Assembly: GCA_030386875.1 (NCBI GenBank)
Contig: CM059559.1
Location: forward strand, 2,849,177-2,913,176
DNA from: Morinoia aosen
Lineage: Eukaryota > Arthropoda > Malacostraca > Amphipoda > Talitridae
Direction: 5' to 3'
Length of the DNA: 64,000 nt
Made by a program: the position numbers and the translations under genes. Shown piece by piece: positions 9,471-21,500 of this stretch. Under the pieces are notes generated by a model, which ran no database searches, was not told the DNA's origin, and worked only from the letters and a program-made list of their open reading frames with translations. Every line of letters begins with the position of its first letter. Position 1 is the stretch's first letter.

Positions 9471-12400
9471 ACGATGGGATATTCTAGAGACCACGCTATA
9501 TCATCAGTTAAACATGAATTTCCGCCCAATTATTATCAAGCCATTTGAGTAGAAAATATTTTACATCATCTGCACAAACTATGATACATAAATGTTGGTT
9601 TCACATAATTTTTTTTAACCAAGTGTTACATTTATCGATTGCCGTGTAGTTGAGTTAAGCGTGATCCTTTTGAACGGCAATGAACAAAATTTCTTGTTAA
9701 CTTAAATTGTTAGAAGAGTTGCCCCATGAGAATATGAGAAACTTTCAGAGATGCAGAATCGGTGAATAGCTCAATAGAAAAAAAGTCATCATCACTTTAT
9801 TCATGCTTAAAATTATTTTCATCAACTTGATTTATTTCTATGAAACCATTTGAATCTTCCTCTTCTAAATTAAAGCTTGAATTGATGTAGGGTGAGCGAA
9901 ACCAAAGAAACACGTTCTACTGTTCAATACTGAGCCAGCGTTCCAAAGAAGCGGTCGATCATATCGTGGAGCACTCCCACAGAGGAGTCGTAACATTCTA
10001 CGACACGAGGCATGAGTATTCAGTAAAGACATGAGACAAATTCAATAGAGATCTTCGAACACTACGTGAGGGTGGCTCTTGGCATGGCACCCATGCAATA
10101 GAGCGCTCATGTTCCGCGGGCCGCAGCGCTCTCCAGCTGCACTAGCTTTGACGGCCGCTGCAGCCTGCTATATCAAACGTATTATTTCATTTCACATCGA
10201 GTTATTCTCTTCATGAGTCTGAAATTTTTATATAGCGTAGTAATCTCCGATTTTTCATCTGTTTTGACTGCCCATTCCACGCTTTTTTGGCTCTTTGTAG
10301 TCTAGACTAGCGGTTTCGATCAGGTTCCTCGGGCACGAGCACGGGGAGTGTGACGTACACTAAAACTCTTCACACGACCACGGCGGCTGCCGCACTGGCG
10401 AGGGTAGCGTGACGAGGCCGGAGACTACGAGGGGCACCGCAGGGACATGACGTCAGGGTATACGAGGGTGAGCAAAAGGACAATAATTGTCTATTTTTAA
10501 CGTGTGATCTAATAATATGCTTGATATCACGGATGTGTCAATAACACACGTCAATGCAAACCCAAGCAGCTTGTTGTAAGCATGTATCAAGAGACAGACG
10601 AGGAGTGAAATAGAAACAAACATTTCAAAAGCTTTATTGAGATTGAAACGAATCAATGATAATCATAAGCGGAAATAGAAGAAGGAAGAATGTGAACGGC
10701 AGCGAAATGTTCATGGCAAATTCACTCATTTAAACATTATGGCTGTAAATCGATAACTTATGTGATATTCAGACAAATCAATTATGTTATCAACTACTAA
10801 GGCTTCCAGTATCCAATAAAGAAGAATAAACATAAAAATTCTGTAGTTAATGGAATGAAAACAACCAAATGTTTGAAGGTTGTTTGAAGAATTGAGACAT
10901 TTTCCTAAACAAGCAACACATTACGCGTCTTTTGCTGCCTGCTGTCGCATCCTTTAGCAGGTTAGAAGAAATAAATGCGACAAATTAAACTTTTCAACCT
11001 CTGACATGACGCATTCTGAAAGTGAAAGTAGAGTTCGTTCGATTCAGTGTTAAAGAAACAAACTGAATTATCATAAGAAGTTCTCCATCAGTTGAGAGCG
11101 TTCTTCTCTGGCAACGCCCTTCAAAAGATGTGAAATCTCAGGTTTATGACAAAAAGTCCATTTGGTTCCTTCATGCCATGGGCTGATGTCAGCACCAAAC
11201 ATTTGCGATAAACTTTTTAAAGTTTAATGACCACATTTCACTTACACGTGAAATCCACAGAAAAAATTAAAAACACGTTAACACTATTTCTTAGAACGCC
11301 AACACAAAAATTTGAAGTTTATTTATACACCAAAAATCTAAAATACTATAAAAACAGAGCTGACATGAATGAACCTGAATACTTGAATACATTGTTGTAG
11401 CCTATTCGATTGTATAGGCTCGCGTGCAGCGCTGTCTTCGATTCGCATTGAGCGGCCGCATCGGCTTGTGACTCGGATGACAACTGCGACTGGCGTGTTC
11501 AGCGACCCGCACACGCAGCGCGCATTGAGTCAAACCGACGTACTGTGCGTGTAACGTCAACTTTTATTGTCTGGTTTTCTTTACTTTCATTGCTGTAGTT
11601 ACAACCGCTGTTATTAGGCTGGCACGGCATCAGGTTGTCTCTGACATCAGAGTGACGAAAAACTGTCACCCGGTAGTCAACTTAGTATGAGGCATCAGGA
11701 TATAATTTGGATAAAAACACGATGAATATGTTAAGACTATTTTAAAAAGTTGGCCTTATGGTCTTCTTGAGCTTCTAAAAAAAGAAAAATAGCATGTAAG
11801 CGAATGGTAATCTCATGCTATTTCATCAGTAGCTATATGAGCTTCATTGCTTTGGGTTATAATGTTTCTCAATCACTCTCGTTCAAAAAAGCTAAAATAT
11901 TAATGCACCACAAAAATACATCCAATTATTGACCCATTACGTTATAAAGTGTGCTCGTGAAAAGAATGGATGACTTTTCGAAACATGGAGTGATCAGTGG
12001 GAACACTTGATAACAAATTGCTCCCGTACTGCATCATTCCTGTTGCGTAAATTCAAAGCTGAAAAAAGATAAACGCATGAAACAATCAATCATCAGAAAG
12101 TAAACTATTGATTTACCTAGTACTTGAATAAAACAGTTGTCGCATGCTAAAATAAAAAGGTAAAATTGACATCGCTTACATTATTAAATTTGTACAAAAG
12201 TCAGATAAGACACATCAGCGTGAAGAATTTAATTCACCAGATGCAATTCTTTCGTTCGCCCGAACAGTTCAGGTTCATACTTCGTGTTCTATATGAATCC
12301 AAAACATCTTCCGAAAAACACTACTCCATATTAAAAAGTTATCTATACTAACGCTGGCAAGGAACGACTCTTCAAAGTACTCTCAGCAAAGAGCTTCAGA

Positions 12401-12570
12401 GTTCTGAACAACTTCTTGGGATTTCAGAGAGCAATCTTTTACAGGCAGCAAACGAAATTTGTCTTAACGAGCTCCACGACTTGTTTTTTGCTCGGCCCGA
12501 CACGTGAACTTTGAGATGTTGTGACCGGGCCGAGCAAAACTGGCGTCAAGTTTTGGGGGGCACAGACCTG
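9471..12570. other. no recognised gene; GC-richer islands
   Basis: Mostly AT-rich. GC-richer, CpG-containing blocks lie at about 10090-10160, 10320-10460 and 11410-11560. None has an open frame, splice pattern or RNA fold I can support, and I see no repeat copies shared with the rest of the window. Confidence 0.4.
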
Positions 12571-12784
12571 GGTGTGCTGGGCAGGGTGTACTGGGCCGGT
12601 TGTACTGGGCAGGGTGTACTGGGCAGGGTGTACTGGGCAGGGTCTGCTGGGCAGGGTGTGCTGGGCAGGGTGTACTGGGCAGGGTCTGCTGGGCAGGGTG
12701 TGCTGGGCAGGGTGTACTGGCAGGGTGTACTGGCAGGGTGTACTGGGCAGGATGTACTGGCAGGGTGAGCAGGACTGGGTGAAC
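12571..12784. repeat. 14-bp GC-rich minisatellite (about 15 units)
   Basis: The unit CTGGGCAGGGTGTA starts at 12577 and recurs every 14 bp at 12591, 12605, 12619 and so on to 12717. It ends with several 13-bp units (CTGGCAGGGTGTA). Open frames on both strands arise from the repeat (14-residue Pro/Ala/His/Gln periods on the minus strand) and are not called as genes. The G content is strand-biased: G runs on +, C runs on -. Confidence 0.95.
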
Positions 12785-14606
12785 TAGACTTAGCCAACTG
12801 TGCCGACAGCATGCGCATGCTGCAGCTCGAGATTGTCTTCTAAGTATTGCGATGCTTAATTCCTCAGAATGGAAAAACTTCCATGAATCTGAATAAAAAT
12901 TCAAAGCTCTAGATTTCACACTGTTGTGATTCATACGTAAATTTATCAAAAAGTAAATACATGCAACGAATAATATGGGAAGTTAATTGCTTTATATCAT
13001 TTTATGAAGGCAATACGAAATTCTAAGATACTCGAAGAATGTATACTGAACATCAACTCAAAATACAAACTCTCGTTTCTATGAATTTTTAAGTCGAAGT
13101 GTTTTAAGTTCAAAGCGCTACTGTTCAAAGGACTATTTGAAGTGATTCATAATTCCTGATTTTGTTTTTTCCACTCATAAATAACTCAGAATTACGCAGA
13201 AATAACGCGTAATATTAAATTAGAACGAAATCAATTATGCCCGAGGCAAAAGTTTTAGAGCGCAACAGGCAGCGCATCGCAAACAGAATTGTTTTACTTG
13301 TTTATGTCAGAATAGATAACTCGTTTGTATCACAATTGGCAGCGTCGCTATATTTCTCACTCCAAATAGAGACCTGAGGTGGCTGTTGTCAGAACTGAAC
13401 TGCGGTTCGAGTCCCATTTTTTACAACGTATCAAGATGAACATGAATTGTATTTATTAGATTGCGAAGATAATTTCTTTAGAAGAAATTACAGTAGAACC
13501 ATATTGTTATATAGAGCCAAGTGAAACATAGAGAGCGAGAAAGCTACATGACACTTTCATGGGCAAATGCTTATGTGTAGTAACTCTTTGATCACTATAA
13601 ACATAAAGTTATCGCAGTAGTTCTTTTACGAGGCGCAATTAAGATCAAGAGCATGGATTTCATATGCTTTTAATTTCCCTTTAAGGCAGAATAAATAATT
13701 AAATACAATATGAAAGAGGAAACTGTTCCCAATATGGACAGTTTATAAGAAAGGTGTTGAATGTCTTTCCCGCACAGCAAATCGTTAAAGCCAATTGAGA
13801 AAGGGCGAGCTGCATTAGGGAGGAGCTGCGCCACAGCTGCCCATACCCTCACAAGGCTTCGATATCAGGCGTTTTTTGGCCTACCATTGATCGCGCATGA
13901 GAGATGGCACTCCTTTGCCGGCAAGGAAGCCTTTATTGCTGGTGCTGTGCGCTATGGTCTTGGCGCCAGCGCCTCCTGAGTGTGACCAACCGCATCCACT
14001 GGGTTGTTAATATTCTTTGTTATGAACTGACTTGCTGCACTGCGCATATTGCTTGCATTATTCGAAGAATAGGTGCGTGGTTCGCATTGTGTGTATTCAA
14101 TTGATTTGCTGCACCCAGTTTGTGCCTAGCTGTATTGCTTCAGCTTTGCACATGTTAGGTGTTGAATGCTTACTCAGTTACATGCTAACATTACCGACTC
14201 GCTTCCTCGGTTACTAACTAACATTACGGGCTCTAGCATGAATATTGAAATCGATGTCCTGATGCAAGATTAACAAAGGTTGATTTGGGGGCATGAATTG
14301 CATTTCCCATCCGCGGCGTGATCCAGGCGCTCATTGAAGAAGCCTGCGTCATTCGGAGGACGCCAAGAACATCTGCGTAGACTCATAGTTGTTAAAGCCC
14401 CATTGCACATAAGCTCGCCTAAAATCTCACATTAATTTTTCATTACCAAACAGTGAAGTTTCCTTCACAAGCCGATACCAGCGTCTCAGAACTGCCTCCT
14501 CATAACCCAGCGCGTAACAGGGTTCATCACAGAAAAATAAATATGAATGACACTACCGCTAATTAATGCGTGAATGAAATTATCCCTTCGTATGCAAGCT
14601 CTAACA
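12785..14606. other. no recognised gene
   Basis: AT-rich to about 13780, then a GC-richer stretch (13790-14010) crossed by a 72-codon + frame (13761-13979). Its product resembles nothing I know, and no splice structure supports it. A B-box-like GGTTCGAGTCCC at 13404-13415 is followed by a T run but has no properly spaced A box. Confidence 0.35.
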
Positions 14607-14843
14607 CAGTGGTTCCCAACCTTTTTCAGCTTGTTACCCAATTTAGCATGCCAAATTAAGCATGTTACCCCTTTCACAAAATGTTGTCAACATTTTGTTA
14701 ACACTAAGTTAACATTAATCCTAATACCAATGCTTACTTGATTTTCAGAATTCTCAACATTTTTCTATCACCCCTCCATTACCCCCCGAAAAATTGCTAA
14801 ATTACCCCCAGGGGGTAATTTACCCCCAGGTTGGGAACCAATG
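14607..14843. mobile_element. hAT MITE, family 2, with perfect 8-bp target duplication
   Basis: The 237-bp element starts CAGTGGTTCCCAACC and ends GGTTGGGAACCAATG, which are inverted at 14 of 15 positions. It is bounded by a perfect 8-bp direct repeat CTCTAACA (14599-14606 and 14844-14851), the duplication length made by hAT transposases. The interior is non-coding and rich in TTACCCCC blocks. An 11-bp-arm palindrome (14799-14821, AAATTACCCCC and its complement around one A) lies near the right end. The intact duplication suggests a fairly young insertion. Confidence 0.93.
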
Positions 14844-14851
14844 CTCTAACA

Positions 14852-15569
14852 GCACTGTGGAACACTATGCAGCCTAGCGCGGACGAGACCAGCAGACGAT
14901 GCGACTCTCCTTCATTTTGTTTCGAATTCTCCATAATATTTTGATATTCTTTAGAAATAGTCAACACTCCACTTAAAAATCGGACTGTGTTCGCACTTGC
15001 AACATTTTTTCAACTCTGAACCTAGTGAGAGGAGGGAAAAGGAAGCGAGTTGTGCAGCAGGGTTTTCCCCATACCATTTCTTGTAGAATTCGTTTGGTAC
15101 ATCCCTAGGGGAGCGGCTTACGCCGGTATTTGGGAACCACAGATGCCGAATCAAACTAGCTTCCTTCTCACCTAGCTGGGTACAATGTAAGTAATAAGTA
15201 TTCTTCTCATCCATCGTATAGTATTCGTCTCATCCAGCGTGTTTTGCGTCACACATTTACTCTAGTCGCAGCGAACCGTGAACACTCTTGCAATAAATAT
15301 AACGAACATAGGTTGGTGAGCATACATGTCTCACTAAGATACACCAATATATATCGATATATCTCATGGGTACATGAGAGATACACGTAGTTTACTAGAC
15401 ATTTTTCATCCAAAGTTCAAATTAAATTTTTTTTCTGCTTCCAGAAATCTATAAAAAAGCTCGTGGAAAATACACCGATGACCATAAACTATACTTTATT
15501 TGATAATCAGCATAAGATGGGATATGTGGAGATCATATTCACTGGAAAAGGTTAACATCGGCATCTTTG
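14852..15569. other. no recognised feature
   Basis: AT-rich sequence with a small palindrome cluster near 15346-15385 (ATATATCGATATAT and TCTCATG...CATGAGA). An 87-codon minus-strand frame (14951-15214) matches nothing known. Confidence 0.4.
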
Positions 15570-15833
15570 GGATGCTTTATTTCCAATCAAGCCTGATACA
15601 TATGATCTTAGCATTGGTTTTTCAAATGTCTTAAAACTAACACTATATATAGGACACCATGACGGTTCCCCCGTAAAGCCGATACCCATTTCCGACACCT
15701 GGGTTAAGTGGGGTATTGTGCTTGAGCTTTCCCTTATACCCAACGGGGAAAATCTCCGCGCCAGCGCCGGGATACGAACCCGCGACTCCAACACACGAGC
15801 CCGATCCCTTAACCACTGTACCACGGATAGCAC
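15570..15833 (-). mobile_element. tRNA-derived SINE, near full-length copy
   Basis: On the minus strand the head carries a Pol III A box TGGTACAGTGGTTAAGGG (15823 down to 15806) and a B box GGTTCGTATCCC (15780 down to 15769), at spacing typical of a tRNA. This is followed by an unrelated body and a 3' end near 15577 reading CTTGATTGGAAATAAA. Two shorter copies of body and tail lie at 18328-18456 and 23603-23737. I cannot assign the parental tRNA. Open frames across the element are incidental. Confidence 0.85.
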
Positions 15834-18327
15834 AGGCATACATATATATGGAAATACATACATATATATTCAAATTCCAGTATGATTCACATTGGTGCTG
15901 ATGGACGCATTGGCTTTCAAAGCAACTAAACTAAATTGCACGGACGGTTTTGAACATTTGGCAATGCTATCAGCGTCCATTTAAAAGTGACAAGCAAGAC
16001 AGAACGCAGAGCTCTGTATAGGCCGGACAGCAAGAACAGCAAGGTCATAAGATCACGAAGAGCCAGCGGCGCTGCCAAAACAGGCTGGTATAGTTTTATC
16101 TTCTCTGCATGGCTGTATGTGCTGGCGCGCTGTAAACCTGACAGAGCCCCATGCAGGCTTTTGATGTGCGTTGTGGTAGCAGCACGGCTGGAAACGTAAG
16201 TTCTTCGATGTTGTGCTAAGTGCTGTAGCGCGTTACGTACCCAATGGTTTTTAAAGAAATTACACTACCGCCTGTACTGGAGCCATGAAATGGATTTTTT
16301 TAAATTCCAGCCCTGTGGCTCATTGCCTGAGTGCCTTTATAAAATAGGCATGAACGCGTTCTGGCACAACAGGTCTGAGGGGGATTGGTACACGTGTATT
16401 AACCAGAATAAAATATTAACTTCATTCATTACGTGCAATAGTCTCAGTCCTGCATTCAGAGGCAACTAAATTTTTTCAGTAAAGTTGATAAGTGAAGTTT
16501 TCCCTGTAGTGCAGCATGTCTAACACGCAGGCTTCGTGACATCAGTGTATGCGAGTTATTTCTGCCAAAAGCAGTGAACTAACACTGCACCAAGTGTTTG
16601 TTGTTGTGGTAAGATATGGTTACATCATGCTGGTATGGTAATAACATATGCCAGCACTTCCTTATTACTGAACTTTTGAAGCATCGTCTGCTTCCTGATT
16701 TGTTCGGAAATACCAGCATTCGTAACATTAAGCACACATTCATCTCTTTCTTTGCGCTCAACTTACACTCTCATTAACTTATCTAACAAAATTCATATTA
16801 GAAACGTAATTTGTATGTTTATCCCTTATCATCAGAAAAATATGTATATTTTAGCATCCATATTTTCAAGAAAAAATACCTCGTCAATTTTTAACTAAAT
16901 AGGATTATATATCTTTCTTATCCGTACAGCACTGCAATTGTCATCAACATAACTCCACATCCTCCAAATACAACATTAACGCGCACTTGTTCAGTAGTAA
17001 GGGCATAACTGGACGGTTAGGTTCTTTTTAAGATCAAAAAAGAAGTCTATCCTCGGCATCCTGTAGCCGGACAACAGCTCCGTCATTTACCGTCAAACTT
17101 CAGTGCCAATTGAGAAGTTGTCAGCCAAGTTACCGCCACCGCACAGCCATGACTGATCCCTCTCAGCTCCGTTTGAAGTGAACCTGAGCTTGAGATCACA
17201 ATACACTAACGGAGCGAGCGTGTGCATCTCGTTACTCGAGGTTTTTATAGCTGTAACACACTGACCGCAACGTGCGCCACTGGTGGCTACGGAGGGGATT
17301 TTCATAATGCAGCTGATCGACCAGTAGTCATAAACTCTATTTTCATAATTACCTAATGAAAGCCAAATGAAGGCATATCCAGTTAATTTCTGCTATTTTC
17401 CAAATTGTTTACTGAAAGTCACTATCAATTTATGTTGAATATTGACCGTAAGTTTAACCAATTGCGGTCGAAGTGTCAAGTAGTTTGCCGTGTGGCCTCT
17501 GCTGTATAGCACCAGCGTTTTCCAGAGTGGGAATGCATTTTTAATAAACAACAATGTTGTTGTTTCTATGGCGTAAATTAATGAAAGTTGTATCTACGAT
17601 GCCCAATGCCTGTTCTGTAACAAGAATTGCAGTGTAAATCTGCCAATTTTAAAGTGCCGGAATAACCAACAATCAAGCCGCAAGTAACCGTGACAGACGA
17701 AACTGAGAAGAGAATCCCGTTCATTTGCTTCAAAATCTATTTGTGATCAAAAATTTCCATTGCGTGCGCACAATTTTACGGAATTAAGATTGTATTTTTT
17801 CATCGTTTCCAGTAGACTCGAATACATTAGCTCGGAGGGACTGATTTTTTAGGACTAGTTCATTACTTGGCTTAATATAAAATTTGAAACACAATCATAT
17901 TAGAAAATCGTGCGACAGCGCACAATTCAAGCATGACTCGAACTAGTGACGTCCTACACGTGTTTCAGGCGGTAAGGAAGTTCTTTGCTTAATTTTAAGT
18001 TCCTTAGTGGAGAAGTCCGTGGCTGGAAGGGAACTGTTGGCTACACAGAGCGCTAACGAGCGCGTTGTTCCAGAAGTAATGAAACCCATCCATTGAATGA
18101 TTTCGAGCTGCCCAGCGTCCGACGAGAGCGAGGGCGCAGAATGAATGAGGTCATGGACTCGAAGGAAGATTGAATTTTGATCAAATTCACTCCTGTTTCG
18201 GTGGGCTTAATGTGCGGGCGTCGAGCAAACGCAAGGCGGCGCCGCGGTGCAGCTCAGGCTCGTCAACAAATTTAGACGCCACAAAAACAAGCAAAACAAA
18301 CAAACAAACATCGGCACCTAATTATTC
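15834..18327. other. no recognised gene
   Basis: Starts with a TA/CA-rich stretch (15836-15870), then ordinary AT-rich DNA. GC-richer patches occur at about 15990-16200 and 18110-18270, without a supported gene. Short AAAC repeats lie at 18290-18310. Confidence 0.4.
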
Positions 18328-18456
18328 TTTATTTCCAGTTCAAGCCTGATACATATCACCTTGTACATTGGTTTTTCAAATGCCTTATAACCAACACCAG
18401 GACGCCATTACGGTTTCCCTTGGTCAAGACCGGTACCCATTTCAGACACCTGAGCA
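18328..18456 (-). mobile_element. SINE copy 2, 5'-truncated
   Basis: Shares TTTATTTCCA, CAAGCCTGATACATAT, CATTGGTTTTTCAAATG, ACGGTT, TACCCATTTC and GACACCTG in order with the body of the copy at 15570-15833. It lies in the same orientation and lacks the tRNA head. 5' truncation is usual for reverse-transcribed elements. Confidence 0.75.
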
Positions 18457-18741
18457 TCGTTCTTCTGTGTCCTTGTCTTTTTCCTGCAGTCGAACACTAA
18501 ATCTTGGTCGTAATATGCTCCACTTGTGTACAGAAAAACACTATTTAAGCCATGAGTTATTTTATATTCTCTGCTTTCAAAATAACGGCGTTTTTCTGGT
18601 AAGTGAATCACGAAAACTGTTTTAAAATGGACTCTTTAAATATGTATTCTTTCTTCTTTTAATCCATCAGTTTTTGTACAATGATGAACATGGAAATGAC
18701 TTGGAATAGATACGAGTATGCATGAATTTTAATTCAAATTA

Positions 18742-18814
18742 AAAATTCACAGTCATTAGGTAGTGTTCAGGTATCCTGTTTACAGGGTAGGGATAAGGAA
18801 GAGCAAACCAACCA
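18742..18814 (+). repeat. family D short repeat, copy 1
   Basis: AAATTCACAGTCAT, GTTCAGGTATCC, GTTTACAGGG and the ACCAACCA region match 29986-30055 in order. The copy abuts family A at 18820 and may be part of the same element. The family is unknown. Confidence 0.55.
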
Positions 18815-18819
18815 AAACC

Positions 18820-19115
18820 GCAGTAAGTTTAGTGGTTAGTTTTAACGCTTCGTTTCCATTGCAAAGATGTTTTCACAGAGGAAAAACAGGGGACCATTTA
18901 GTACGGAATAACGTAAATGTAAAATTTAAGAACAAGATACGTTCCCTGCGCATAGAAACAGCAAGCCAAGAAGGAAGAAAAAACTATAAAGAAGGGATAG
19001 CAAAGAAGATGTAAAAACTAAAAGTGGGCAAAACCCCCAAAAAAATGCCATGAAGGCCTCTTTTTAGCTGCGGTGATATAACAGTATCTCCCTCGGGGGA
19101 GGAGTGTTATCATAC
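18820..19115 (+). repeat. dispersed repeat family A, diverged copy 2
   Basis: Shares ACCATTTAGTA with copy 1, CCTGCGC plus a run of A/G and ACAGCAAG with the copy at 60845-61384, and the closing TATCTCCCTCGGGGGAGGAG with the same region of copy 1. More diverged than the other copies. An 83-codon frame over its left part (18763-19014) is lysine-rich, like the decayed frame in copy 1, but is not recognisable. Confidence 0.55.
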
Positions 19116-19895
19116 TAGTATGTATATATATATAGGGGAAAACATGCCTCCTTCAAGTCATGGGGGCTTGCATTTTTTCAATATGCACTTTACCGGTGCA
19201 TGTGAGTTGCAAGAATTAGGACGTTAAATGATGATTCCTCATCCTGATCTGAAACAAATATCGTTTTCAGGCTTAAAAATAGGAACTATTAAAAACGTAA
19301 TCTACTCGTTCCGCGTTAAAATTTCGCAGAACAGGCGTATTACATGCTCTCGAGAACTATACGTAATACAGCTCTCAAGGACTATTTGGAGCCACCCGAA
19401 AATAGCCGCGGAACTTCCACATGTGTGTGTCAAACATTCAACGCAATTTCACCACCCTGCTGAGAGTAAGATCGCTCAGAGCAAGATTGGTGTCAGTCAG
19501 AACATGAACTCGAAGAACTTCCGGTTAGGAGATTGCAGCTTTTATCTGCGCTACTCCATGACAATGCATTCAGTTAGTTCTTAGTGGCCGTATATTATTA
19601 TCTCAAATTACCTTCTTAGCAAAATCATTGCTATGATTCATAGATTGATGATTCTTTCATAATTCGCAATTATAACACTAATGATGAGAAACGTTTCATT
19701 TTTTAAACATAACCCGCCGGGTAAAGACTCACACGTATTGTATGTTGTTTACGCGCCTTTTCAAAATACGTCTTTGGGCCTGCGTATGTATAACTCCGAG
19801 GCCCGACCAGTTTAATCTCACTGGGCTGCTAAAGATTAGTTTTCACGCCCGTGTTGGGGGCCCCGTGCCGGGATGTGCTCTCATGGGGCTCCTCT
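19116..19895. other. no recognised gene
   Basis: Starts with a (TA)n stretch near 19120-19132. A 118-codon + frame (19228-19584) has no recognisable domain, and frames of this length occur by chance in such DNA. Confidence 0.35.
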
Positions 19896-20065
19896 CACCC
19901 GCAGCAGGCCTCCCCAACACCCCCCCCCCCCCTCACACCTATAGGTTCCATACATCCCTACCCCCCTCCATCCTGCGGGTCCCCAACACCCCCTGCCTTA
20001 TGGGTCCCCCCAACACACATCCCCCCTCCATCCTGCGGGCCCCCAGAAGTCCCGACGTCTACGCC
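19896..20065. repeat. C-rich low-complexity tract with internal duplication
   Basis: Contains a run of about 14 C at 19919-19932 and two copies of CCCCCCTCCATCCTGCGGG (about 19962-19980 and 20022-20040). Strongly C-biased on the + strand. Proline-rich open frames are by-products. Confidence 0.8.
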
Positions 20066-20353
20066 CACGACTTGTGAGGAAATGGGGAGGTGCGCAAAAA
20101 GAAGTGATTGACTACGCACTTTGGCGTACAAGGAGTCAATCCATGCGGGTGTATTGGTCGATGAACGAAAAAGTTATCCCTTAAAGACGGTCATCCTGAT
20201 GTTGCAGAGCATTTGACAGAATCAACATCGCAGATATAGATTAAGCAGTGATTCATTTCACGATGAAAAATAAATGCTCATAACATATAAAATATTAAAA
20301 TTAGAGGCAGGTTACATCAAGATTCATCAGTAGTACGCAGAATACTAATATGT

Positions 20354-20797
20354 ATGTCCAGAAATTCAACGATAATGTCTGGTACCCTTAATTCGTGTAC
20401 AATTTGCGGAATACCTGACATCTACCCCAGAATGTTTACCATTCACAACACTCGTCAAGCGAATGGACAAGTTTATTTCGAACTTCATCGCAGTCATTGC
20501 CTCATTCATCTAGAAGAAATAGGAACAATAGCGCAGCCACATCCAGCGAAATGTTTAGCTCGTTTAATTCCGACTAACATTTGCTTCCACGCAGATAGCG
20601 GCGTCGTTCCGGAGAATCTGAATTCAATTTCAGCTCCGAGAAGGCAATTGCGGCACAGAGACCTGCGCCGGGAGCTGCGGTGCGCGCCGGGGGAAATACG
20701 TGGGGTAGAGATTGGGTCCGCAGCTGCGACGAACGCGAGGGGACCGTGCCAGCGTCCTGTGCCCTGTTGTTTCCTGGCACGGTGTGTCACTGCGTAG
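20354..20797 (+). CDS. unassigned 147-codon open frame at the edge of a GC-rich block
   Basis: The frame starts at an ATG at 20354 and ends with TAG at 20795-20797. The N-terminal half has a CTIC pair and later HRSHC, a possible but unconvincing zinc-binding arrangement. The C-terminal half is Arg/Ala/Pro-rich simply because it enters the GC-rich block at 20640-20800. No signal peptide, membrane segment or known domain is visible. There is no splice evidence and no repeat match. It could be an exon, a transposon relic or chance. I do not recognise it. Confidence 0.12.
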   Translation: MSRNSTIMSGTLNSCTICGIPDIYPRMFTIHNTRQANGQVYFELHRSHCLIHLEEIGTIAQPHPAKCLARLIPTNICFHADSGVVPENLNSISAPRRQLRHRDLRRELRCAPGEIRGVEIGSAAATNARGPCQRPVPCCFLARCVTA

Positions 20798-20880
20798 TGC
20801 ACGGCACATGGTGGCGGTGTGTCCTGTAGTGCACGGCACACGTTGTCACTGCACGCTGCATTGCACGCTGCAGTAAAATT
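20630..20880. other. GC- and CpG-rich block with short repeats
   Basis: Much richer in G+C and CpG than its surroundings. GTGCACGGCACA occurs near 20797 and again near 20831, each close to a GTGTGTC (20783, 20817), and GCACGCTGCA recurs at 20851 and 20864. It could be promoter-like, but I see no supported gene start. Confidence 0.45.
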
Positions 20881-21039
20881 GTACAGGCAAAGTGAGGCCA
20901 GAATCGTACGTTGCTGTCGCCGTCAACAGGTTACGGCCGTTCTGCAACGCGATCAGCTGAGTGCAGTGCGCTGGCAACACACTATGGTAGTGATCATGCT
21001 GAAGGACGCGGCGTGTTTCAGCCAACACAGCGCACCACA

Positions 21040-21330
21040 CGAAATAGCCACCGTCAACACAGAGCAACACACAGTCAATGCAGCAATATGCATAGTCCGC
21101 ACAGAACAACACGCAGTCAACACAGCACAACCTACATTCAGCATAGAACAACACCACACAACACATCACTCACAGTCCACACAACACATGATACACAGTT
21201 AACACCCCACACAGTCTACACAACACACCACACACAACACTCCACATACCACACAACACACACCACACACAACACCCCATACACCACACAACACACCACA
21301 CACAACACAGCACACAACAAACAAGTCACA
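21040..21330. repeat. ACAC/ACAAC-rich microsatellite tract
   Basis: Long irregular run of CACAACACA, ACACCACACA and similar blocks, densest at 21200-21325. The + strand has almost no G. The overlapping open frames on both strands are by-products. Confidence 0.9.
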
Positions 21331-21500
21331 AGGCAACACGGTCTCCAGGGTCGCTTCTTCACAGCCCAGGCCGGCAGGCCTATCCTCGCGCCTCTGCTGC
21401 CCAGCGCCGCCCCAGCGCCGCCTCACCGCCGCCCCATCGCCGTCCCCCCTACCTGAAATGACGGCCTCACGGTGGGTGCCCGCCGCTCTTCTGGGGACTG
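21331..21500. other. GC-rich block after the ACAC tract
   Basis: CpG-rich, with repeated CAGCGCCGCC and CCGCCGCCCC motifs at about 21400-21440. Nothing coding is recognised. Confidence 0.4.

Noticed and set aside
13335..13425. Possible tRNA or Pol III gene (B-box GGTTCGAGTCCC followed by a T run)
   Set aside because: The nearest A-box-like sequence (TGGCAGCGTCG, about 13337) is too far upstream and no cloverleaf arms pair convincingly.
21040..21330. CRISPR-like array
   Set aside because: The ACAC tract and the other arrays have no unique spacers of constant length between conserved repeats, and the DNA is eukaryotic.
20630..21500. CpG-island promoter and first exon
   Set aside because: The composition is suggestive but there is no supported start, splice donor or homologous protein, and the region is broken by an ACAC microsatellite.
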